A stretch of DNA of 64,000 nucleotides from Amycolatopsis pretoriensis (lineage in GTDB: Bacteria > Actinomycetota > Actinomycetes > Mycobacteriales > Pseudonocardiaceae): positions 124,001 to 188,000 of the forward strand of contig NZ_FNUJ01000003.1 of assembly GCF_900107925.1 (NCBI RefSeq), in the 5' to 3' direction. The notes beneath the pieces are model-generated. The model ran no database searches. It was not told where the DNA came from and saw only the letters and a program-made list of their open reading frames with translations. Made by a program: the position numbers and the translations under genes. Shown here one piece after another: positions 9,119 to 17,848 of this stretch (its first letter is position 1; every line of letters begins with the position of its first letter).

Positions 9119-9204
9119 GGGTCTCACCTCCTCGGGTGGGTCACGGTCGACGGCACGCTACCAGCCGGTCACCGAGGCGCCCAACCTGTTTTCGGCGTCG
9201 CCGG

Positions 9205-9621
9205 TCAAGGGCGCACCGGCGTCCGGTCCCACACCAGCGTCACCACGGTTCCCGACTCGCCGGACGCGATGTCCGCGCGGTCGGCGCTCGCCCGCAGCAG
9301 CAGCAATCCCCGCCCCCGCAACGAAACCGGGCGCGGGTCGACCACCGGGGTCCGCCACCGGCCGTGGTCGCTGATGACCACCTCGATCCGGTCCGGGTGC
9401 ACGGCCGCGTCGAGGTCGACCACCCCGGAGCCCGTGCCGTCGTAGGCGTGGTCGGCCACGTTCGCCAGCGCTTCGTAGCTCGCCAGCACGATGTCCTGGG
9501 TCCGGGCCTCGTCGACGCCCGCCGCGAGGACCCACGCCGTCAGGTCGTGGCGGAGCCGGCGCAGGGCTTCGGGCACCGCCTCCACGCCGTGGCAGCGGAA
9601 CGGTCCCGGGGGTTCGTCCAT
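9205..9621 (-). CDS. RsbW-like anti-sigma factor / serine kinase
   Basis: 138 residues, ATG at 9621 (RBS gaaagg). HATPase_c fold of the GHKL group: the N-box region SYEALANVADHAYDG (Glu and Asn for ATP/Mg), the G1 box VVISDHGRWR (Asp) and the G2 region RGRGLLLLRASADR. In partner-switching modules such proteins bind a sigma factor and phosphorylate a STAS antagonist. It is the last gene of a five-gene minus-strand operon, 20 bp after the STAS gene, which is its probable substrate. Confidence 0.9.
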   Translation of the reverse strand: MDEPPGPFRCHGVEAVPEALRRLRHDLTAWVLAAGVDEARTQDIVLASYEALANVADHAYDGTGSGVVDLDAAVHPDRIEVVISDHGRWRTPVVDPRPVSLRGRGLLLLRASADRADIASGESGTVVTLVWDRTPVRP

Positions 9622-9641
9622 CGGTCGCCTTTCCGGGCCCG

Positions 9642-10001
9642 TCACTGGCTCAGCGCTTCGTCGACCGTCGCGTGGATGCCGATCCACGTGTCGAGGCCGG
9701 TCGTCTTCAACGGACCCGACGTCACCGCCGAGTCGCTCACCACCCGCAGCGCGCGCTCGGGCAGCCGGCGGTGCGCCGCCGCGAGCACCTGCAGGCCCGC
9801 CGAGCAGAAGAACGTCACCGCGCGCAGGTCGACCACCAGCGTCCGCGGCTCGTCGGCCAGCACGGTGTCGACGACTTCCTCGAACTCCGGCGCGCTCAGC
9901 AGGTCGATCTCCCCCGCCACGCGCAGCACCGCGGCGGTGTCCCGCCAGTCGAGCGTGACCGCCAGCTCGACGGCGGGGAGATCCCGGGATGAAGAGGCCA
10001 C
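9642..10001 (-). CDS. STAS-domain anti-anti-sigma factor
   Basis: 119 residues from a GTG at 10001; no convincing RBS, so the start is uncertain. The STAS fold is clear: LRVAGEIDLLSAPEFEEVVD then VVDLRAVTFFCSAGLQVL. The canonical DS(S/T)GL phosphosite is CSAGL here: the Ser expected to be phosphorylated stays, the preceding Asp is Cys, as in many actinobacterial homologues. It would bind and relieve inhibition by the RsbW-like protein encoded directly downstream, and the receiver-PP2C at the head of the operon is the likely phosphatase. Confidence 0.9.
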   Translation of the reverse strand: MASSSRDLPAVELAVTLDWRDTAAVLRVAGEIDLLSAPEFEEVVDTVLADEPRTLVVDLRAVTFFCSAGLQVLAAAHRRLPERALRVVSDSAVTSGPLKTTGLDTWIGIHATVDEALSQ

Positions 10002-10048
10002 GGCGCTTTATGGTGCCCCAATCCCCGCCGCCGCGCCAACGGCGCTCC

Positions 10049-10489
10049 TCACCGGTGCGGCAGCTTGACCACCGTGACCCAGAAGTCGTCGATCTTCCGG
10101 ACCACCTCGACGAACTTCTCGAAGTCGACCGGCTTGGTGACGTAGGCGTTGGCGTGCAGGTCGTAGCTGCGGACGATGTCCTCCTCCGCCTCCGACGTCG
10201 TCAGCACGACCACCGGGATGGTGCGCAGGTCCGGGTCCTGCTTGATGTCGGCCAGCAGCTCGCGGCCGTCCTTGCGGGGCAGGTTGAGGTCGAGCAGGAT
10301 CAGCCCCGGCCGCGGCACCTCCGCGAACCGCCCGTGGCGGTTCAGGAACTCGAGGGCCTCCACGCCGTCGCTCGCGACGTGCAGCGCGTTGCGGATCTTG
10401 TGGTGCTCGAAGGCCTCCCGGGTCATCAGGACGTCCCCCGGGTCGTCCTCGACGAGCAGGATGTCGATCGGAACTGGCGCGTGCGTCAT
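10049..10489 (-). CDS. Single-domain response regulator (Rcp1-like)
   Basis: 146 residues, ATG at 10489 overlapping the histidine kinase TGA (ATGA). One receiver domain only: acidic pair in LLVEDDPGD, phospho-acceptor Asp near residue 66 in [11 protein letters not shown], Thr in VLTTS and Lys in YVTKPVDF. There is no output domain, so it probably works through protein contact or passes phosphate on. The CHASE3 kinase encoded immediately upstream is its obvious partner. Rcp1-type receivers often pair with bacteriophytochrome-like kinases with the same HisKA subtype. Confidence 0.93.
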   Translation of the reverse strand: MTHAPVPIDILLVEDDPGDVLMTREAFEHHKIRNALHVASDGVEALEFLNRHGRFAEVPRPGLILLDLNLPRKDGRELLADIKQDPDLRTIPVVVLTTSEAEEDIVRSYDLHANAYVTKPVDFEKFVEVVRKIDDFWVTVVKLPHR

Positions 10490-12009
10490 GCGTCCTCACC
10501 ATCCTCGGTGGCCGCCGGCAGCGTGAAGCGGAACGTGGTGCCCTCGGCCTCGGTGTCGAGCCGGATCCGGCCGCCGTGGTACTCGACGATCCGGCGGCAC
10601 AGGGCGAGGCCGATCCCGGTGCCGGGGTACGCGCTGCGGGTGTGCAGCCGCTGGAACAGCGCGAAGACCCGTTCGGCGTACTCCGCGTCGATGCCGATCC
10701 CATTGTCCGTCACCGAGAACACCCAGTCATCGCCGTCGCGCTCGGCGGTGACCCGCACCTCGGGCGGTGCCTCGCCCTTGAACTTCAGCGCGTTGCCGAT
10801 CAGGTTCTGGAACACCGCCGTCATCAGCACCGGCTCGACGCGCACCTCGGGCAGCTCGCCGCGTTCGACTTTCCCGCCGCTGAGCGAAAGGGCGACCTCC
10901 AGGTTCGCGAGCGCGTCGTCGACCAGGCTGCCCGCGTCCACCACGACGTGCTCGGCGGGTTTGCGCCCGACCCGGGAGAACGCGAGCAGGTCGTTGATCA
11001 GGACCTGCATCCGCTTCGCGCCGTCGACCGCGAACTCGATGTACTGCTGGCCGCGCTCGTCGAGCAGCCCCTCGTAACGCCGTTGGAGCAGCTGGCAGAA
11101 GCTCGCCACCTTCCGCAGCGGCTCCTGCAGGTCGTGCGAAGCGACGTAGGCGAACTGCTCCAGGTCGGCGTTCGACCGCTCCAGCTCGTGCGTGCGCCGG
11201 TCCAGCAGCGCGTGCGCCCGCTCGAGCTCGGCGACCTCGGCGAGGATCCGCAGGCGCATGGCCTCGACGTCGGAGCCGAGCTGGGCGATCTCGCGCGGCC
11301 CGCTCCCGTGCACCGGGTGGCGGACGTCGGCGTCGGCGACCTCGCGGACCTCGCCCGCCAGCCGCACGATCGGCCCGGTGATGACCCGCCGCAGGCCGAG
11401 GAAGAGCACCGCGAACAGCAGCACGACCAGCACGCCGATGGCGACGAGCATGGCGGTCAGGAAACTCGCCGCCGCGTCGAGGTCCGCCCGGCCGGCGTCG
11501 CGGACGGCGGTCAGGTGGTCGAACTGGGTGCCGAGGGACTGGCGCACCCCGTCGAACAGGGTCCGGCCGCGCTCGATCTGCGCCGGGGTCATCGCCCCCG
11601 CGCCGGGTTCGACGCTGGGCGCGGCCACGGCCTGCCAGGCGACGGCGGCCCGCAGCACGGCCTCTAGGTCGTCGCCGGCCTGCGTGCCGGGGAGGGCGCC
11701 GAGCTGGCGCAGCTGGCTGACCGCGTCGCCCTCGGCCTGGCGGCCCGCGGTGTAGGGCGCGAGGAAGTCCGGCTGCCGGCCGAGCTGGTAGCCGCGGATG
11801 CCGGTCTCCTGGTTCAGCAGCGCCGTCGACAGCTGCGTCGCGGCCAGCCGCTGCGGCCCGATGACGTCCAGGAGGCTGTTGCGGGCCTCGGTCAGGTTGT
11901 TCAGCGCGATCACGCCGCCGGCCACCGCGGCGAGCAGCAGGACGGCTTCGAAGACGGCGAACAGGCTCAGCCAGCGGCGGATCGTCCAGCCGCGTGCTTC
12001 AGTGCTCAT
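10486..12009 (-). CDS. CHASE3-HAMP sensor histidine kinase
   Basis: 507 residues. TM1 about 13-35, then a CHASE3 sensor (about 38-175, with the hallmark [14 protein letters not shown]), TM2 about 183-207, a HAMP linker, a coiled coil, HisKA with the phospho-His near residue 291 in [17 protein letters not shown], and HATPase_c with N box [13 protein letters not shown]1 DNGIGID and G2 GTGIGLAL. It overlaps the PP2C gene by 11 bp and the downstream receiver by 4 bp. CHASE3 ligands are not known. The kinase probably feeds phosphate to the two receivers of this operon. Confidence 0.94.
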   Translation of the reverse strand: MSTEARGWTIRRWLSLFAVFEAVLLLAAVAGGVIALNNLTEARNSLLDVIGPQRLAATQLSTALLNQETGIRGYQLGRQPDFLAPYTAGRQAEGDAVSQLRQLGALPGTQAGDDLEAVLRAAVAWQAVAAPSVEPGAGAMTPAQIERGRTLFDGVRQSLGTQFDHLTAVRDAGRADLDAAASFLTAMLVAIGVLVVLLFAVLFLGLRRVITGPIVRLAGEVREVADADVRHPVHGSGPREIAQLGSDVEAMRLRILAEVAELERAHALLDRRTHELERSNADLEQFAYVASHDLQEPLRKVASFCQLLQRRYEGLLDERGQQYIEFAVDGAKRMQVLINDLLAFSRVGRKPAEHVVVDAGSLVDDALANLEVALSLSGGKVERGELPEVRVEPVLMTAVFQNLIGNALKFKGEAPPEVRVTAERDGDDWVFSVTDNGIGIDAEYAERVFALFQRLHTRSAYPGTGIGLALCRRIVEYHGGRIRLDTEAEGTTFRFTLPAATEDGEDA

Positions 12010-13201
12010 CGGCGGGTCCTGTCGGATCGTGGCTGAGCAGGGCGAGGGCGACGTCGTCGTCGAGCGGGCCGGAGTTGAGCCGTTCGGCGCGGGCGATCAG
12101 CTCGTCGAGCAGGTCGGTGCCGGTCAGCCCGGTCTGGTGCTGGACCTCCAGGACGATGGCCGCCATCCGCTCGTGGCCCAGCCGTTCCGACCCGGCGCCG
12201 ACGCGGCCCTCGAAGACGCCGTCGGTGTAGAGCAGCAGCGACCAGCCCGGTTCGAGCGGCACGTCGAGGGCCTCCCACTTCGTGCCTTCGACGATGCCGA
12301 GCGGGACGCCTAGGCGTTCGCCGGACAGGAGGTGCCCGTCGCCGGGGGTGAGCAGCAGCGGCGGCAGGTGCCCGGCCAGCGACAGGCGCAGGGATCTCCG
12401 GTCCGGCGCCACGACGACCATGCAGACGGTGGCGAACAGCGGCTCGATCCGCTCGTGCACCAGCACCCGTTCGACCATGCTGAGCACGTCCGCCATCGGC
12501 AGGCCCGCCATCACCAGCGAGCGCCACGCGATCCGCAGCGCGACGCCGAGCGCGGCCTCGTCCGGGCCGTGGCCGCAGACGTCGCCGATCATCATGTGCA
12601 CGGTGCCGTCGGCGAGCTCGATCGCGTCGTAGAAGTCGCCGCCCAGCAGGGAACCGTTGCGGCCGGGGCGGTAGCGGGAGGCCAGGTCGAGGTGCGGGTC
12701 GCGCAGCAGCGGGACGGGCAGCAGGCCGCGTTCCAGCCGCGCGTTCTCCCGGGCGAGCAGCTGCTGCTGCAGGAACTGCTGCTCGACCTGCTCGGCGCGC
12801 TTGCGTTCGCGGGCGAAGCGCAGCGCCTTCACCAGCAGCGGCCCGTCCACCTGGTCCTTGACGAGGTAGTCCTGCGCGCCGGCGGCGACCGCGGCGACAC
12901 CGGTGGCCTGGTCGTGCCCGCCGGTGAGGACGACGATCGCGACGCCGGGCGCGTGCTGACCCAGCTTCGTCAGCCCGCTCAGGCCCATGGCGTCGGGCAG
13001 CTGCAGGTCGAGGACGACGCAGTCGGCGGTGAGCGGGCCGGCGAGCGCCGCGGCGAGCGTGTCGACGCGTTCGAGCGAGAACGGCACGGACGTGTCCGCC
13101 AGCATCTCTTCGACGAGCAGCGCGTCGCCGTCGTCGTCTTCGACGAGCAGCACGCGCAAGCGGGTGCCGGAGTCCCACGATGAGTCGTGCGCGGCGGTCA
13201 C
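11999..13201 (-). CDS. Receiver-PP2C (SpoIIE/RsbU-like) phosphatase
   Basis: 400 residues from the GTG at 13201, chosen for the gggag RBS 6 nt upstream. An ATG 36 nt further upstream exists but lacks one. Receiver domain about 8-130 (LLVEDDDGDALL, Asp in VVLDLQLPDAMG, YLVKDQVDG), short coiled coil (EQQFLQQQLLARENARLERG), then SpoIIE-type PP2C about 175-390 with metal-binding Asp residues in LLGGDFYDAIEL and MMIGDVCGHGPDEAA and DGVFEGR. Phosphorylation of the receiver should switch phosphatase activity towards a STAS protein, here encoded three genes downstream. First gene of the operon. Confidence 0.93.
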   Translation of the reverse strand: MTAAHDSSWDSGTRLRVLLVEDDDGDALLVEEMLADTSVPFSLERVDTLAAALAGPLTADCVVLDLQLPDAMGLSGLTKLGQHAPGVAIVVLTGGHDQATGVAAVAAGAQDYLVKDQVDGPLLVKALRFARERKRAEQVEQQFLQQQLLARENARLERGLLPVPLLRDPHLDLASRYRPGRNGSLLGGDFYDAIELADGTVHMMIGDVCGHGPDEAALGVALRIAWRSLVMAGLPMADVLSMVERVLVHERIEPLFATVCMVVVAPDRRSLRLSLAGHLPPLLLTPGDGHLLSGERLGVPLGIVEGTKWEALDVPLEPGWSLLLYTDGVFEGRVGAGSERLGHERMAAIVLEVQHQTGLTGTDLLDELIARAERLNSGPLDDDVALALLSHDPTGPADEH

Positions 13202-13303
13202 CGGCTTCTCCCGTTCGGCTGCTCGCGAGCCCAGCACATCCAGACGATCACCCTAGCGGCACCGGCGGCCACGACCTCGAAACCGGTCCCACGGAGGTAG
13301 CGT

Positions 13304-13329
13304 TTTATAGCACTCCGGTGTGACACCGG
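13304..13329 (-). promoter_or_regulatory. Promoter and 15-bp operator of the signalling operon
   Basis: Read on the minus strand, TATAAA (13309-13304) is a good -10 box ahead of the PP2C gene. A 15-bp palindrome with 7-bp perfect arms, CCGGTGT-G-ACACCGG (13315-13329), occupies the -35 position and no consensus -35 is present. This looks like an activator- or repressor-controlled promoter with a 5' leader of roughly 95 nt. Confidence 0.5.
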
Positions 13330-13391
13330 GCCGGTAACGGTTCGGGTCGTGACCGTGCCGGAACCGGACGACCCCGTCCTAGGCTGCAGCC

Positions 13392-13739
13392 ATGCCCCCG
13401 CGCGCCGCTCTCGCTTGGTGGGGCGCGACGGCGTGCTGGTTCCTCGGCTCGCTGCTCGGCGGCCGCCGCACACCGGCCGAGGCCGCTGTCCCGCTGCCGG
13501 TCGCGATCCTCGCGTACGTCGTCGGCGCCGGCTTGTTCGCGTTGCTCGGGTACGGCGTTCACCGCGGTGTGAAAGGAACTCGCGTCGCGTCGGCGATCGT
13601 CGGCGGGCTCGGCATCGTGGTCCTGGTCCGGCAGCTGGCCGAAGACCTGGCCACGGGCGCCGTGGTGCACGGCGCGTTCTTCCTGGCCGCGCTGCTCCTC
13701 GCGGCCACCGCGGTCGTCCTGCTGCTCAGGCGCCGCTGA
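13392..13739 (+). CDS. Small membrane protein
   Basis: 115 residues with four hydrophobic stretches: about 5-24, 33-54, 62-80 and 91-110. It ends in an Arg-rich tail (LLRRR). No family recognised. Its last 14 bp overlap the 3' end of the convergent ECF42 gene. It lies divergent from the receiver-PP2C operon, sharing a 190-bp control region that includes the CCGGTGT/ACACCGG palindrome. Confidence 0.75.
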   Translation: MPPRAALAWWGATACWFLGSLLGGRRTPAEAAVPLPVAILAYVVGAGLFALLGYGVHRGVKGTRVASAIVGGLGIVVLVRQLAEDLATGAVVHGAFFLAALLLAATAVVLLLRRR

Positions 13740-14958
13740 GCCGCGCGGCCAGGAACTCCTGCTCGACGGCGTTGTCGCTCAACGCGAGCGCCGCGCGGTA
13801 GGCGTCGGCCGCTTCGGCGTCGCGGCCGAGGCGGTGCAGCAGGTCCGCCTTGGTGGCGGGCAGGTACCGGTAACCCGCGAGCCGCCCGTCGGCCTCCAGC
13901 CGGGCGATCTCCCCGAGCGCGGCCTCGGGGCCGGCCACCGCGGCGACGGCGACCGCGCGGTTGAGCGCCACCACGGGCGAGGGCCACAGGCGCAGCAGCA
14001 CGTCGTAGAGGGTCAGGATCTGCGGCCAGTCGGTCTCGGCGTAGCTCGGCGCTTGGGCGTGCAGCGCCGCGATCGCGGCCTGGACGCTGAACCGCCCGGG
14101 CGGGCCGGACTTCAGCGCCTCGACGACGAGCAGGTCGGCCTCGGCGATCATCGCGGTGTCCCAGCGCGAGCGGTCCTGGTCTTCGAGCCGCAGCAGGCGC
14201 CCGGCGGGGTCGGTCCGGGTGGCCCGGCGGGCCTGCTGGACGAGCAGGAGCGCGAGCAGCCCGGCGACCTCCGTGTCGGCGGGCAGCAGGGCACGCAGCA
14301 TCCGCGCCAGGTCCAGCGCGCGGCCGGTCAGCTCGTCGCGGACGAGGTCGTCCCCCGACGGCGCGGTGTGGCCCGCCGCGTAGAGCAGGTGCAGCACGGT
14401 CAGCACGACCGACACCCGGGCGGGCAGTTCCTCGGCCGCGGGGACCGCGTACGGGATGCGCGCGGCGGCGATCTTCTTCTTGGCGCGGGTGATCCGGGCG
14501 GCCATCGTCGGCTCGGGCACCAGGAAGGCGTGCGCGATGTCGGCCGTCGCGACACCGCAGACCAGCCGCAGCGTCAACGCGATCTGGGCTTCCTGCGCGA
14601 GCGCGGGGTGGCAGCAGGTGAAGACGAGCCGGAGCCGGTCGTCGGGGATCGGCCCGGCGGGCTCGGGCGGGTCGTCGGCTGGGTCCGCATCGGGTTCGAC
14701 GAGCAGGGGCAGCTTGCGCCGCAGCACTTCCTGGTGCCGGACGCCGTTGAGCGCGGTCCGGCGCGCGACCGTGGTCAGCCACGCGCCGGGCCGGTCCGGG
14801 ACGCCGTCGTCGGCCCAGCGCTTCAGCGCCTGGACGTAGGCGTCCTGGACGGCCTCCTCGGCCTCGTCGAGGTCGCGGGTGACCCGCACCGTCGCGGCGA
14901 GCACGTAGGCCCACTCGCGACGGTGCGCTTCGGCGACGGCGTCCGCGACCGGGGTCAG
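13726..14958 (-). CDS. ECF42-type RNA polymerase sigma factor with C-terminal TPR extension
   Basis: About 410 residues. Sigma region 2 (ATVRVTRDLDEAEEAVQDAYVQALKRW), a linker, region 4 (LTLRLVCGVATADIAHAFLVPEPTMAARITRAKKKI), then the long helical C-terminal part (DUF6596 plus TPR-like repeats, LDLARMLRAL... LYDVLLRLWPSPVVALNRAVAVA) that defines ECF42. Such factors are regulated through the C-terminal extension and a partner DGPF protein rather than a classic anti-sigma. No ATG or GTG is in frame near the N-terminus; the best start is a CTG at 14958 that overlaps the partner's TGA (CTGA). Coupled translation would explain its use. Confidence 0.9.
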   Translation of the reverse strand: MTPVADAVAEAHRREWAYVLAATVRVTRDLDEAEEAVQDAYVQALKRWADDGVPDRPGAWLTTVARRTALNGVRHQEVLRRKLPLLVEPDADPADDPPEPAGPIPDDRLRLVFTCCHPALAQEAQIALTLRLVCGVATADIAHAFLVPEPTMAARITRAKKKIAAARIPYAVPAAEELPARVSVVLTVLHLLYAAGHTAPSGDDLVRDELTGRALDLARMLRALLPADTEVAGLLALLLVQQARRATRTDPAGRLLRLEDQDRSRWDTAMIAEADLLVVEALKSGPPGRFSVQAAIAALHAQAPSYAETDWPQILTLYDVLLRLWPSPVVALNRAVAVAAVAGPEAALGEIARLEADGRLAGYRYLPATKADLLHRLGRDAEAADAYRAALALSDNAVEQEFLAARLSGA

Positions 14959-15293
14959 TCCGCCACGACCTGGAAGTCGACGAGCGGCCGGACCTCGACG
15001 CCACCTTCGACGATCGGCGTCAGCTTCGCGCAGGCCAGCGCGTGGTCGAGGTCGCGGGCCTCCAGCAGGTACACGCCGGCGAGCACCTCCTTGGTCTCCA
15101 CGAACGGCCCGTCGGTCACGAGGTCGCCGCGGAGGGCGGTGGCCGTCTCGTTCGGCTGCAGGGCCAGGCCGGCGGTCACCTTGCCGCCCTTCGAAGCGAT
15201 CAGCTCCGGCAGGCCGATGTGCCGGTCCATGATCTCCTTCGGCAGGTCTTCGGCGGGCACCCGCTCGTAGATCAGCACCGCGTACTGCGCCAT
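14955..15293 (-). CDS. YCII-related DGPF-domain protein (ECF42 partner)
   Basis: 112 residues, ATG at 15293 with a strong RBS (gaggaggaa, 6 nt). It has the ferredoxin-like YCII fold with the name-giving motif TDGPFVETKE near residues 80-90 and an aromatic-rich start (MAQYAVLIYERVP). Proteins of this kind accompany ECF42 sigma factors across actinobacteria; their biochemical role is unsettled. Stop codon overlaps the putative CTG start of the sigma gene. Confidence 0.93.
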   Translation of the reverse strand: MAQYAVLIYERVPAEDLPKEIMDRHIGLPELIASKGGKVTAGLALQPNETATALRGDLVTDGPFVETKEVLAGVYLLEARDLDHALACAKLTPIVEGGVEVRPLVDFQVVAD

Positions 15294-15359
15294 GTCCGTT
15301 CCTCCTCGTCGTTCTGTCCTTTCCTACTCCGTCACGCGGGGAACGGCGAAATCGACAGC

Positions 15360-16697
15360 TCAGAACAACGGACGTCCGGAATTCTTCGCGGCGACGTACG
15401 CGTGCCAGTCGGCGGTGACCTGATCCGCGTAGCTCGTGGCGAACGCGCGGGTCTCGGCCTGCAGCCCGGACACCGAGGTGATGGCACCGTCGATGGCCGC
15501 GTCCGCCGAGTAGGTGAGGCCGGTGCCGGCGATGTCCTGGTCGGCGCGGGAGTGCGCGGCGGCGAGCAGGCGGCCGACGTCCCGCACGGTGTCGTCCCAG
15601 GTCGCCGACGACGTCAGGTCGCCGATTTCGAGGTCCTCCGCGAACGGCGACTTCTCCTTCACCAGCACCGGCGTGCTCCCGACGCTCGCCCAGCCGGCCA
15701 GGGGGTCGGACTGGTTCGCCAGCCAGCGCAGGGCCAGGGCGGGACGCTGCCCGCCGGTCAGCGTGGTGGCGTTCGGCGCGAGCTGCTTCGGCGCCGGGTC
15801 GACTTCCTGCTTGACCTCGAGGATCCGGTCGTCGGACGCCGAGGTCGTGTCCCCCTCGACGAGGACGTACCAGCGGAAGCGGCCGAGGCTGCCGGTGCCC
15901 GCGCCGGTCCGCCGCCGCACGTCCTTCACCACGGCTTCGGACGTCTTCAGCGGCTTGCCGGCGGTGGTCCGGTACGACGCGATCGCGTCGACGAGCTGGG
16001 TGCGCGTCGTCGCGGAGACCGGCTGCAGCTCCGGGTCGGACTTGAAGTGACCGCCGGTGGTCCACTTCGCGACGAGGTCGGCCCGCTTGTCCCCCGCCGA
16101 CTTGTCGATCAGGTCCCCGACGAGGTCGGAGGTGTTGCCCGAAGTGAGCCGCCAGCTCGCTTCGTCGTCGGTGCCGTGGAACTTCGCGATCCACTGCGCG
16201 TACTCGGCGACGAACGTGTCGACGTCGGTGGCGATCTGGCTCGCGCCGCGGCCGTTCGCGCGGCCGGCGAGGACGATCGACACGGCTTCGCGGCGCACTT
16301 CCCACGTCCAGGAACCGCGCCAGGCGTCGTCGGTGTCGTCGATCGCGAACTGCTCTTCGTTGTCGGCCCCGCGGTCGGCGCCGGTGTTCTCCAGGTGCGC
16401 GTCGCCGGTCAGCCAGACGTCACCGGCCGCGGTGGCGTACGCGGACTTCGGGAGTTCGCCGAGATCCCGGTAGTACAGCGGCGAAGTCCCGCGGAAGAAC
16501 GCCCACGCGCTCGACGCGAGCGTCTGCGTCCGCAGCGTCAGCTCGTCGTCGGTCGCGCCGCCGTTGAGGACGTGCAACGCGTGGTCGCGGTCGTAGACCA
16601 CGGCCACCGGGTCCCGGGTCAGCCCGGCGGCCTCCCCGGGAGCCGCGGTGGCGAGGAGCAGGATCACGAGCAGGGTCCCCACAGTGGTTCGGCGCAT
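15360..16697 (-). CDS. Secreted DUF2252 protein
   Basis: 445 residues from the ATG at 16697, which opens a signal peptide (TTVGTLLVILLLATAAPGEA). The mature part carries DUF2252 marks: FFRGTSPLYYRDL, WLTGDAHLENTG, FAIDDTDDAWRGSWTWEVRREAVSI and a later LVKEKSPFAEDLEI. The fold is distantly related to aminoglycoside phosphotransferase-like kinases; the Asp/Asn-containing GDAHLEN stretch resembles a kinase catalytic loop. Most DUF2252 proteins are cytoplasmic, so export of this copy is notable. The function is unknown. Confidence 0.87.
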   Translation of the reverse strand: MRRTTVGTLLVILLLATAAPGEAAGLTRDPVAVVYDRDHALHVLNGGATDDELTLRTQTLASSAWAFFRGTSPLYYRDLGELPKSAYATAAGDVWLTGDAHLENTGADRGADNEEQFAIDDTDDAWRGSWTWEVRREAVSIVLAGRANGRGASQIATDVDTFVAEYAQWIAKFHGTDDEASWRLTSGNTSDLVGDLIDKSAGDKRADLVAKWTTGGHFKSDPELQPVSATTRTQLVDAIASYRTTAGKPLKTSEAVVKDVRRRTGAGTGSLGRFRWYVLVEGDTTSASDDRILEVKQEVDPAPKQLAPNATTLTGGQRPALALRWLANQSDPLAGWASVGSTPVLVKEKSPFAEDLEIGDLTSSATWDDTVRDVGRLLAAAHSRADQDIAGTGLTYSADAAIDGAITSVSGLQAETRAFATSYADQVTADWHAYVAAKNSGRPLF

Positions 16698-16731
16698 TCG
16701 GCCACAGCTACCGGACCGACGTGAACCCCGG

Positions 16732-17772
16732 TCAGCGTGCGGCCAACGTGACGGCGAACGTGTTGCCGTCACTTTGGACCAGCGAGCTGAGGTACGCCGT
16801 GAACGTGCCGCAGCCGGTCAGCGGCGGGATCGCGTACTGCCCGCTCACCGGGCCGCCCGTCGCCGGGGTGAAGCCGCTGCCGGACCGCAGCTCCACCGGG
16901 ATCGAGGCACTCGCGCGGCACCCCGCGTCCGCGACCGGCAGCCCGAACAGCGTCACCTGCGGCAAGGCCAGCGCCAGCTTCGCGTGCGCGACGAAACCGT
17001 CGCCGGTGAGTTCCCCGGTCTGCGGGCCGTCCGGGCTGAACAGCAGGTCGGCCGTCCCGGGCACGAACCCGAACACCTTGAACTCCGCCCGCGTCCGGTC
17101 GAACGCCGGGGTGAACCCCGTGAACGATCCGGTGACCGGCGCGGTCGCCCCGAGCGCCTTCAGCGTCGTCGAGCCGGTGACGCCGTAGTCGCGCGAGGCG
17201 CCCAGGTCGAACGAAAGCAGCACCGGGTCCTGCCCCGCGTCGAGCGTGCAGTCCGAGGTGAACGAGCCGAGCCCGGTGAACGAGCCGTCGGCCTTCTTCG
17301 GCGTGAGCCGCGCGCTGAAGCCGCCGATCGTCAGCGTCGTCCGGCCCGCGTTCGGCAGCTGCACCGGCGGGACCGAACCGGACGCGTTTGTGGTGAACGG
17401 CCCCGACGCCGGCACCGCGGTCTTCGCCACCGTCAGCGGCAGGGCGAGCGGCAGCGTCAGCGGACCGTTGGCCAGCGTCACCCCTGCGGACGCCGTCCCT
17501 TCGATGCTCGCCGCGCCGACCAGGGCCAGGCCGCGGGTGGACTTGTCCGGCACGGTCACCGCCACCGCGAGGTCCGCCGTCGTGAACGTGCCGCCGGGCG
17601 CGGCCGGCACGTCGAACGACGCCTTGACCTCGACGTCCAGCTTCTGCAGCCCGATCAACGGGAACGGGCAGGTGAAGCTCAGCTTCTTGTCGATCGGCGT
17701 CGACGCCGCCGCGGGCGTGGCGACTCCGAGGGCGAGCACGCAGGCGGCGAGCAACGACCGGGCGATCCGCAC
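16732..17772 (-). CDS. Secreted DUF6801-like protein
   Basis: 346 residues from a GTG at 17772 with RBS aaagggg. Signal peptide VRIARSLLAACVLALGVATPAAAS. N-terminal module with LSFTCPFPLIGLQKLDVEVK, a middle junction with a conserved Cys (FTSDCTLDAGQDP), then a C-terminal module with SPDGPQTGELTGDGFVAHAK and final GCGTFTAYLSSLVQSDGNTFAV. The same blocks recur in the gene at 17849-19078 and in 46421-47983, so the window holds a small paralogous family. This copy lacks the Pro/Thr repeat linker. Probably a wall or exported beta-rich protein. Confidence 0.85.
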   Translation of the reverse strand: MRIARSLLAACVLALGVATPAAASTPIDKKLSFTCPFPLIGLQKLDVEVKASFDVPAAPGGTFTTADLAVAVTVPDKSTRGLALVGAASIEGTASAGVTLANGPLTLPLALPLTVAKTAVPASGPFTTNASGSVPPVQLPNAGRTTLTIGGFSARLTPKKADGSFTGLGSFTSDCTLDAGQDPVLLSFDLGASRDYGVTGSTTLKALGATAPVTGSFTGFTPAFDRTRAEFKVFGFVPGTADLLFSPDGPQTGELTGDGFVAHAKLALALPQVTLFGLPVADAGCRASASIPVELRSGSGFTPATGGPVSGQYAIPPLTGCGTFTAYLSSLVQSDGNTFAVTLAAR

Positions 17773-17808
17773 GGGCGCTCCCCTTTCTCGAGTTTCTCGG
17801 GCGTGGCA

Positions 17809-17839
17809 CCGGCCCCCGCCGCAGCGCGACGGGGGCCGG
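17809..17839 (-). terminator. GC-rich hairpin after the DUF6801 gene
   Basis: Perfect 10-bp stem ccggcccccg / cgggggccgg (17809-17818 with 17830-17839), 11-nt loop, placed 10 nt after the stop of the 17849-19078 gene and before the start of the next minus-strand gene. It should separate the two paralogues transcriptionally. Confidence 0.75.
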
Positions 17840-17848
17840 CAGATCGGG

